Shown here: piece by piece, positions 59,236 to 64,000 of the stretch | Layout of the letters: the number at the start of each line of letters is the position of its first letter | How positions within the stretch are numbered: position 1 is the stretch's first letter | Position numbers and translations under genes: made by a program | The notes under the pieces: model-generated | Seen by the model: the letters and a program-made list of their open reading frames with translations, nothing else | The model's database searches: none | What the model was told of the DNA's origin: nothing | Assembly: GCA_934503275.1 (NCBI GenBank) | Contig: CAKSVD010000011.1 | Coordinates: 6,703-70,702 of the forward strand | DNA from: an uncultured Faecalibacterium sp. | GTDB taxonomy: Bacteria; Bacillota; Clostridia; Oscillospirales; Ruminococcaceae | Length of the DNA stretch: 64,000 nucleotides | Reading direction: 5' to 3'

Positions 59236-61058
59236 AGGCAGTCATGCTCCGGCACATCACGGCCGGGCTTTTTGCCCTCCTGGGGCTTATGCTCGGCACA
59301 TTCCCGTTTGGCATCCTCCAACCGCTCACGGATGGAAGGCTTCTCCGGCGTTGTCCGTTCTGCGTACTCCTGGGCCTTTTCCAATTCCTCGCCGCGTCTG
59401 CCGTTGTTGATAACGCCGTCGATCATGCCGTAGTCATCCTCCAGCGTCATTTCAGCGGTGCGGAGAGGATTGTCCTTTTCCGGCTGCTCCGCTGCCACGG
59501 CAAAGGCCCGTGTACCGTTTCCCATGATAAGATACTTTCCATCATCGGAAATATGGTGGACACCGTAACCGGCTGCCTCCATCTGCTCCCGGCTCATAGC
59601 CGTCACCTGAAAGCTGCCCCTCGGTGTCTGCACACGTTCGCCAGTTTCAAAACGGTCTGGCAGATAAGCGAGGTCTTGCTTCTCTGCGGGGACAGGGAGA
59701 ACAACGATATTGCCATTGATCTGCATAAATCGTTCCGGCGTTTTGAACTGTTCCGTGTATTTCTGGATCAGTTCCGGGGACAGGGAGGCAAAATCTTCCT
59801 CACCAAGTCCAACCACCAGGAAAGTCCCTGCTACGATATCATAAATTTCTCCATTTTCATCCCGCAGCCCACGGTTCAGATCAAGCCCTATGAGCTTTCC
59901 TTCATCATTGCAAACCAGCGCCACCGGGTCAGAATAGGGATAGGTTGCGCCAATGTCTCCGCCGACCTCCGCCTGCAGGGAATGAAGATCGGGGTCGATC
60001 TCCTTCACATAGGGTTCCTTCATAGGCTCCACTACAAGCACAGTCATCTTTTCCGAGGCAACCTTCTCCGCAGCGGACAGCATTTCATCCGCATGGGACT
60101 TCTCCGGGTCATCCAAAGCGGCCTTGACCTCCGCCGGATCAAAATCAAGAAATTCCTCATAGCCCGTGGCATCCTTGAACTTTTCAATCTCCGAAGGAAG
60201 ATAGTCCTCCTGCGTCTGCCCCAGTGCTGCCAGCTTTTCATCCAAAGCGGAAATGCGTCCGGCCATCAGGTTTTCATACAGTTCTTCCTTTGCGGCGTGT
60301 GCCTCCGGGTGCTCCGCCGCATACTGCGGATCGTTCTGACGGAAAAACTCGTCCATGTCAAAGGCGATATCCATAGCCCACTCGGATTTTTCTTCTTCGG
60401 GAAGATCGTCCTGGAAGGTCATCACCCGGTACTCGTCGGGGATACTGCCGCGCTCACCGTCGTAATACTCATGGAAACTGTCACCCGTATCACGCACATA
60501 GCCCTGATCCGTGAAGGTGCCGTTTTCCTCCAACGCAACGTCCCGGCCGTAGGCCTCATAGTCGATGTAATTCTGCAAATGCTCTGGCACCTGCATAACG
60601 TCCAGTTCTTCGATGTAATAGCGGCCCAGATCGTCATAGTCATGGATATCGGGGTAAACCTCATAGCAATCCAGATTCTCGGTGAGGTTGATGATCTCCT
60701 GCAGGCTGCCGCAATGGTCGCCCATTTCCATACCGGCCTGAAACTGTGCGTATTCGCTTTCGCTCATTTCATCCAGCTTCGATGCCAGATAATTCAGCTC
60801 GTCCAGATTTTCATATTCACCCAGCTTACTGTAAAGACCGTCCACATAGCAGTCATAGTCCGTGATGAACCATTCCTCATAGGGCTGGCCGAAGTCATCC
60901 TTCTGGCCGATCCCGATCCGCTTAAACACTTCCTTCAATTCCTCGGCGGTGGTGGGAAACTTCACCCACTCGCCCACAAGCTCGCCCTCGTTATATTTCC
61001 CAAGATTGGTGATAAAGGCGGCAAAGGGATAATCCTTGTCGTGATCGTAATATGGCAT
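59232..61058 (-). CDS. ArdA-type antirestriction protein with DUF3846 and C-terminal YodL-like parts
   Basis: 608 residues in three pieces. N-terminal ArdA-like region (AFITNLGKYNEGELVGEWV, DYDCYVDGLYSKLGEYENL, ELNYLASKLDEM); central acidic linker; DUF3846 (MTVLVVEPMKEPYVKEID to VAGTFLVVGLGEEDF, about 350-455); and a DUF4316/YodL-like tail (RTAEMTLEDDYGMIDG, RRGEELEKA) ending with KPSIRERLEDAKRECAEHK. ArdA mimics DNA to block type I restriction of incoming DNA. The protein is very acidic, as for a DNA mimic. Confidence 0.78.
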   Translation of the reverse strand: MPYYDHDKDYPFAAFITNLGKYNEGELVGEWVKFPTTAEELKEVFKRIGIGQKDDFGQPYEEWFITDYDCYVDGLYSKLGEYENLDELNYLASKLDEMSESEYAQFQAGMEMGDHCGSLQEIINLTENLDCYEVYPDIHDYDDLGRYYIEELDVMQVPEHLQNYIDYEAYGRDVALEENGTFTDQGYVRDTGDSFHEYYDGERGSIPDEYRVMTFQDDLPEEEKSEWAMDIAFDMDEFFRQNDPQYAAEHPEAHAAKEELYENLMAGRISALDEKLAALGQTQEDYLPSEIEKFKDATGYEEFLDFDPAEVKAALDDPEKSHADEMLSAAEKVASEKMTVLVVEPMKEPYVKEIDPDLHSLQAEVGGDIGATYPYSDPVALVCNDEGKLIGLDLNRGLRDENGEIYDIVAGTFLVVGLGEEDFASLSPELIQKYTEQFKTPERFMQINGNIVVLPVPAEKQDLAYLPDRFETGERVQTPRGSFQVTAMSREQMEAAGYGVHHISDDGKYLIMGNGTRAFAVAAEQPEKDNPLRTAEMTLEDDYGMIDGVINNGRRGEELEKAQEYAERTTPEKPSIRERLEDAKRECAEHKPQEGKKPGRDVPEHDCL

Positions 61059-61070
61059 ATCAGCACCTCC

Positions 61071-61550
61071 TTACAGTTCCGGCGCAGACTTTTCCTTGTG
61101 GGGCTGCGCCTTGTTTTTCTCCGCACATTCTTTCTTGCCCTGTTTCAGCCGTTCCCGGATGGAGGGCTTTTTCTCCGGCTCCGCAGGGCGTTCATGCACC
61201 CACTCGTCGCCGGAAAGAGAAATATATCCGTGTTCCGTAAAATGGCCCTGTTCCTCCTGCATGGCGTACTTGCCAAAAGGAACAGGGTCGATTGCTTTCA
61301 GAAGTTCCGGGGGCAGCAGCATATCCATGTGCTGTGCCAGATACCGCCACCCCAGATCGTTCAGATCGTGGATATTGGGCTCAAATACGAAATAGTCGAT
61401 GTTGTCCGTAAACTCCTTGAACTGCTCCGGTGCTGTCAGCTTGAAGGGCGAGGCCTGCACCGCCGCTAACAGTTCCCGGTCCTCCGGGGAGAGGGCAGCC
61501 ACCGCCGCCCTCACTTCAGGTAAATGTTCCAAAGTCTTATTTTCTGCCAT
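61071..61550 (-). CDS. ICE protein with ArdA-like segment and KPSIRERL tail
   Basis: 159 residues. The core DLNDLGWRYLAQHMDMLLPP and FGKYAMQEEQGHFTEHGYI match the end of the ArdA-like region in the adjacent 608-residue protein (DLGRYYIEELDVMQVP, DVALEENGTFTDQGYV), and both end with a KPSIRERL-type segment. It looks like a shortened paralogue. Start 61550 behind GGAAGG, overlapping the topB end. Confidence 0.7.
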   Translation of the reverse strand: MAENKTLEHLPEVRAAVAALSPEDRELLAAVQASPFKLTAPEQFKEFTDNIDYFVFEPNIHDLNDLGWRYLAQHMDMLLPPELLKAIDPVPFGKYAMQEEQGHFTEHGYISLSGDEWVHERPAEPEKKPSIRERLKQGKKECAEKNKAQPHKEKSAPEL

Positions 61551-63636
61551 TGACACCTTCCTTTCTTTTCGGAAATTCCAGTTTGAAGTTGATGTATTTG
61601 CCGCCAGTGTCATCCAGGATCACCGCAGCGTCATAAGCAGCCTGTTTCTTTTCAGACCACATTCCCTTGACATTGGTGCGACCCTTTTTCAGAAGGTCCG
61701 CCGCCATCTTCTTTGTCAGCTCCTTCTTGCGGCTCGTCCAGAAGCGGTCATTCTTCCAGAGAACAAAACCGCAGGACCGATCCGAACACGCAAAGTTCTT
61801 CTTGCCCTCATAAACCGGCTGACCGCAGCGGGGGCAGGTACCGATCACTTCCTTCTCCGGGGCAAACAGCTTTTTGCCATCCTCGGAAATGCAGGAATAG
61901 GTGGACACGATTTCTTGAACCATCGTGCGGATACCGTCCATGAAGGTATCCGGGTCAGCGCCGCCCTTTGCGATCTCCGTCAATTTTTGTTCCCATTCCG
62001 CCGTCAGCATGGGAGAGGTCAGCGGCTCCGGCAAGACTGTGACAAGGTTGATACCGGCTTTTGTGGGGATCAGGCTCTTGCCCTTGCGCTCCACAAATCC
62101 GGCTGCTACCAGCTTTTCGATGATAGCCGCCCTGGTCGCAGGCGTGCCAAGACCTTTTCGCTCCGCCTCATCGGGAATATCATCCTTGCCTGCGTTCTCC
62201 ATAGCGGACAGGAGGGTATCTTCGGAGTAGGGCTTCGGCGGCTGGGTAAAATGCTCGGTAACAGCAACCTCCGCACCGCCAAAAGTCTGCCCTTTGGTGA
62301 AGTCCGGGAGCGCATCGCCGTCCCCATCCGCAGGCTTTTCTTTTAGGGAGGTACGGAAAATGCGGTCGATCTCCCGCCAGCCTTCGGAGAGGATGCGCTT
62401 GCCCTTTGCGTTGAAGGAATGACCGCCGCAGTCGAAAGTTGCCGTGACCGCCTCATACATATACGGCTCCGCCGACGCACACAGCAGCTTGCAGCAGACC
62501 AGCAGGAACAAATTGCGCTCGCCCAAAGGTAGACCCTTGATATCTGCCTTTTCAATCTCCATCGTGGGGATAATGGCGTGGTGGTCGGATACATCTTTGT
62601 CGGAGATCATGGTCTCCACCAGCGGGAAGAAGTTTGTGCAGCCATCAAAAGGTGGCAGTTTCGCCGCTAGGTGGATCACGCAGGAAGCCGTTTCTGCCAT
62701 GTCGGAGGTCAGATACCGGCTGTCCGTGCGGGGATAGGTCAGCAGCTTCTTTTCGTAGAGGCTCTGGGCGTAGTCAAGGGTCTGTTTCGCCGTGTATCCG
62801 AACAGGCGGTTTGCCTCACGCTGCAAGGTGGTAAGGTCATAGAGCTTCGGAGGCTGTTCTTTTTTCTGCTCTTTCGTGACAGAGGTACAGGTGACGGCAG
62901 CACCCTTGCACATAGCCGCTGCCTGTTCCGCCTTCGCCGGATCAGTGAATTTCTCCGACACTGCTTCGGCTCCATCCAGCGTCAGGCGCAGCAGATGATA
63001 TTTTTCTTTGTGGAACAGCGTGATCTTCGCGTCACGCTCCGCCAGCATTGCCAGTGTGGGGGTCTGAACACGTCCCACATTCAGGGTGCGGTGATAGAGA
63101 ACGGAGAAAAGGCGCGTGGCGTTGATCCCCACCAGCCAATCCGCTTTCTGGCGGCAGAGGGCAGATTGATACAGGGCTTCATAATCGGTGCCGGGGCGCA
63201 GATCAGAAAAGCCCTCCCGGATAGCGCTGTCCTCCATCGAGGAAATCCAGAGGCGAAGGACCGGCTTGCGGCATCCGGTCATTTCATACACCAGTCGGAA
63301 AATCAGCTCACCTTCACGCCCGGCGTCACAGGCATTGACAATGGTATCCACATCGGGGCGGTTCATCAGGGCACGGAGATTTTCAAAAGCATCCTCCTTG
63401 CCCGGTGCCAGCACATAGCGGAACGGCTCCGGCAGAATGGGAAGATCGTCATAACGCCATTTCTTGAAACGCTCGTCATAGCCGCCCGAATCCATCGGGG
63501 ATACCAGGTGCCCCACGCACCAAGATACAAGAAGGCCATTGCCCTCATAAAAGCCGTCGGCCCTGGATGAAGCACCCAGGGCCGATGCGATAGATTTTGC
63601 CACACTCGGTTTTTCTGCGATAATCAGTTTACTCAT
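61537..63636 (-). CDS. topB: DNA topoisomerase III
   Basis: 699 residues, type IA. TOPRIM domain MSKLIIAEKPSVAKSIASAL, DAGREGELIFRLV (acidic metal site); active-site region LLTYPRTDSRYLTSDM with the catalytic Tyr; and C-terminal zinc-finger GTCPRCGQPVYEGKKNFACS. Mobile elements carry their own TopB to resolve transfer intermediates. Start 63636 after GAGGAAAAGA. Confidence 0.95.
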   Translation of the reverse strand: MSKLIIAEKPSVAKSIASALGASSRADGFYEGNGLLVSWCVGHLVSPMDSGGYDERFKKWRYDDLPILPEPFRYVLAPGKEDAFENLRALMNRPDVDTIVNACDAGREGELIFRLVYEMTGCRKPVLRLWISSMEDSAIREGFSDLRPGTDYEALYQSALCRQKADWLVGINATRLFSVLYHRTLNVGRVQTPTLAMLAERDAKITLFHKEKYHLLRLTLDGAEAVSEKFTDPAKAEQAAAMCKGAAVTCTSVTKEQKKEQPPKLYDLTTLQREANRLFGYTAKQTLDYAQSLYEKKLLTYPRTDSRYLTSDMAETASCVIHLAAKLPPFDGCTNFFPLVETMISDKDVSDHHAIIPTMEIEKADIKGLPLGERNLFLLVCCKLLCASAEPYMYEAVTATFDCGGHSFNAKGKRILSEGWREIDRIFRTSLKEKPADGDGDALPDFTKGQTFGGAEVAVTEHFTQPPKPYSEDTLLSAMENAGKDDIPDEAERKGLGTPATRAAIIEKLVAAGFVERKGKSLIPTKAGINLVTVLPEPLTSPMLTAEWEQKLTEIAKGGADPDTFMDGIRTMVQEIVSTYSCISEDGKKLFAPEKEVIGTCPRCGQPVYEGKKNFACSDRSCGFVLWKNDRFWTSRKKELTKKMAADLLKKGRTNVKGMWSEKKQAAYDAAVILDDTGGKYINFKLEFPKRKEGVNGRK

Positions 63637-64000
63637 TCTTTTCCTCCGTTTCCTCGTCCTCGGTCAGATATTCTTCTTCATCTTCCAGGTCGAAATCATC
63701 CAGATCAGCGGGAACTTTCTTTCCCTGCTTCGGTTTCAGCACCAGGAAATAGACCGCCGTACCGCCTCCGGCTGCAAGGATCAGCAGCACCGTCAGGATC
63801 GCCCCGGTATTGCTTTTCTTTTCGGGTTCCGGATTCTCCGGTTCGGTGGGCTCCGCAGATTTCTGTTCTGTGCCAACACATTCACTAAGATTTTTTACGC
63901 AGACCGGGCAAGCGGTATTGACTGCTCCGGCCTGGCACTTTTCCGTACAGGTGCAGACAATAGGTGTTTCCGCCTTTTCTCCATCCTCCGTGAGTGCCAT
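63629..64000 (-). CDS. CD1107/DUF4366-type ICE membrane protein, C-terminal part
   Basis: At least 123 residues; the frame reaches the window edge, so the N-terminus is outside. Seen: a Cys cluster CTCTEKCQAGAVNTACPVC, a Pro/Glu-rich linker, one membrane helix (ILTVLLILAAGGGTAVYFLVL) and a very acidic cytosolic tail. This matches the CD1107 family, exported proteins of Tn1549-like elements of unknown function. Confidence 0.75.
   Translation of the reverse strand: MALTEDGEKAETPIVCTCTEKCQAGAVNTACPVCVKNLSECVGTEQKSAEPTEPENPEPEKKSNTGAILTVLLILAAGGGTAVYFLVLKPKQGKKVPADLDDFDLEDEEEYLTEDEETEEKNE

Larger units (their letters stand above)
44780..64000. mobile_element. Integrative conjugative element (Tn1549/Tn916-like), right end outside the window
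   Basis: From the tRNA-Arg locus rightward all genes are ICE-type: tyrosine integrase and excisionase, Tn916 ORF7/ORF8-like regulators, oriT-mobC-relaxase, ArdA-type antirestriction proteins, topoisomerase III and a CD1107 family protein. A metal/siderophore-type uptake cargo (48.3-56.1 kb) with lower GC than the rest sits between the two modules. The type IV secretion genes expected next would be beyond 64000. The left boundary is inferred from the tRNA; no direct repeat defining the far end is visible. Confidence 0.8.

Noticed and set aside
59244..61469. A 741-codon plus-strand frame opposite the antirestriction genes
   Set aside because: Its antisense partners have clear families and ribosome sites; this frame has none.

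Overview
The window looks like a chromosomal segment of a Gram-positive gut Clostridia of the Faecalibacterium type (Oscillospiraceae). Three observations support this. The core region is GC-rich. A D-lactate dehydrogenase and a group-B type [FeFe] hydrogenase are present. A preQ1-III riboswitch lies upstream of queT, and as recalled it closely matches the class representative from Faecalibacterium prausnitzii. The assignment is inference; no 16S or marker search was possible. Layout: (1) 1-1,300 is the decayed edge of an integrative conjugative element (ICE) of the Tn1549-like kind: a CD1845-type membrane protein, a mobC tail fused by deletion to a repA piece, all on the minus strand. (2) 1,600-44,070 is ordinary housekeeping chromosome: a cytidine deaminase relative with an altered active site, a SigK-like sigma factor, RNase M5-like/holA, apt-like/comEC, hinT, alaS behind a T-box, rluA, an Mrr endonuclease, an FMN oxidase, tRNA-Ser, a lectin/histone-tail protein, a MATE pump, a lipoprotein/PstS/PsiE group, DUF512-der-plsY, DUF177-rpmF, pgi, dacF, mtaB, a hydrogenase, pdxY-trmL-degV, preQ1-III/queT/HAD, tRNA-Pro and tRNA-Gln, pfkA, ldhA, pepT and ktrB/trkH. 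(3) 44,140-44,780 is a tRNA-Arg(CCU) locus with one intact gene preceded by three tRNA 5' halves; two sit on exact 93-bp units. It looks like an integration hot spot. (4) 44,780-64,000 (open at the right edge) is an ICE: integrase, excisionase, Tn916-like regulatory ORFs, a metal/siderophore-type uptake cargo, a predicted oriT, mobC-relaxase, then antirestriction proteins, topoisomerase III and a CD1107/DUF4366 protein. The cargo has a DtxR-like repressor, two YbtPQ-like ABC half-transporters, an AraC regulator and a complete ECF transporter (A, T and MptD-type S). How parts work together: the ICE cargo reads as one uptake regulon. The S-component promoter carries a palindrome of the DtxR/MntR sort over the start region and a poor -35 box, as expected for repression by the element-borne DtxR protein and activation by the AraC protein. 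The pair of exporter-fold ABC half-transporters and the ECF unit would then import a metallophore, metal or related ligand. The best leads for something new are this cargo, the tRNA-Arg repeat array, the beta-trefoil/histone-H1-tail protein, and a 500-base non-coding tract between the excisionase and the Tn916-like ORFs.
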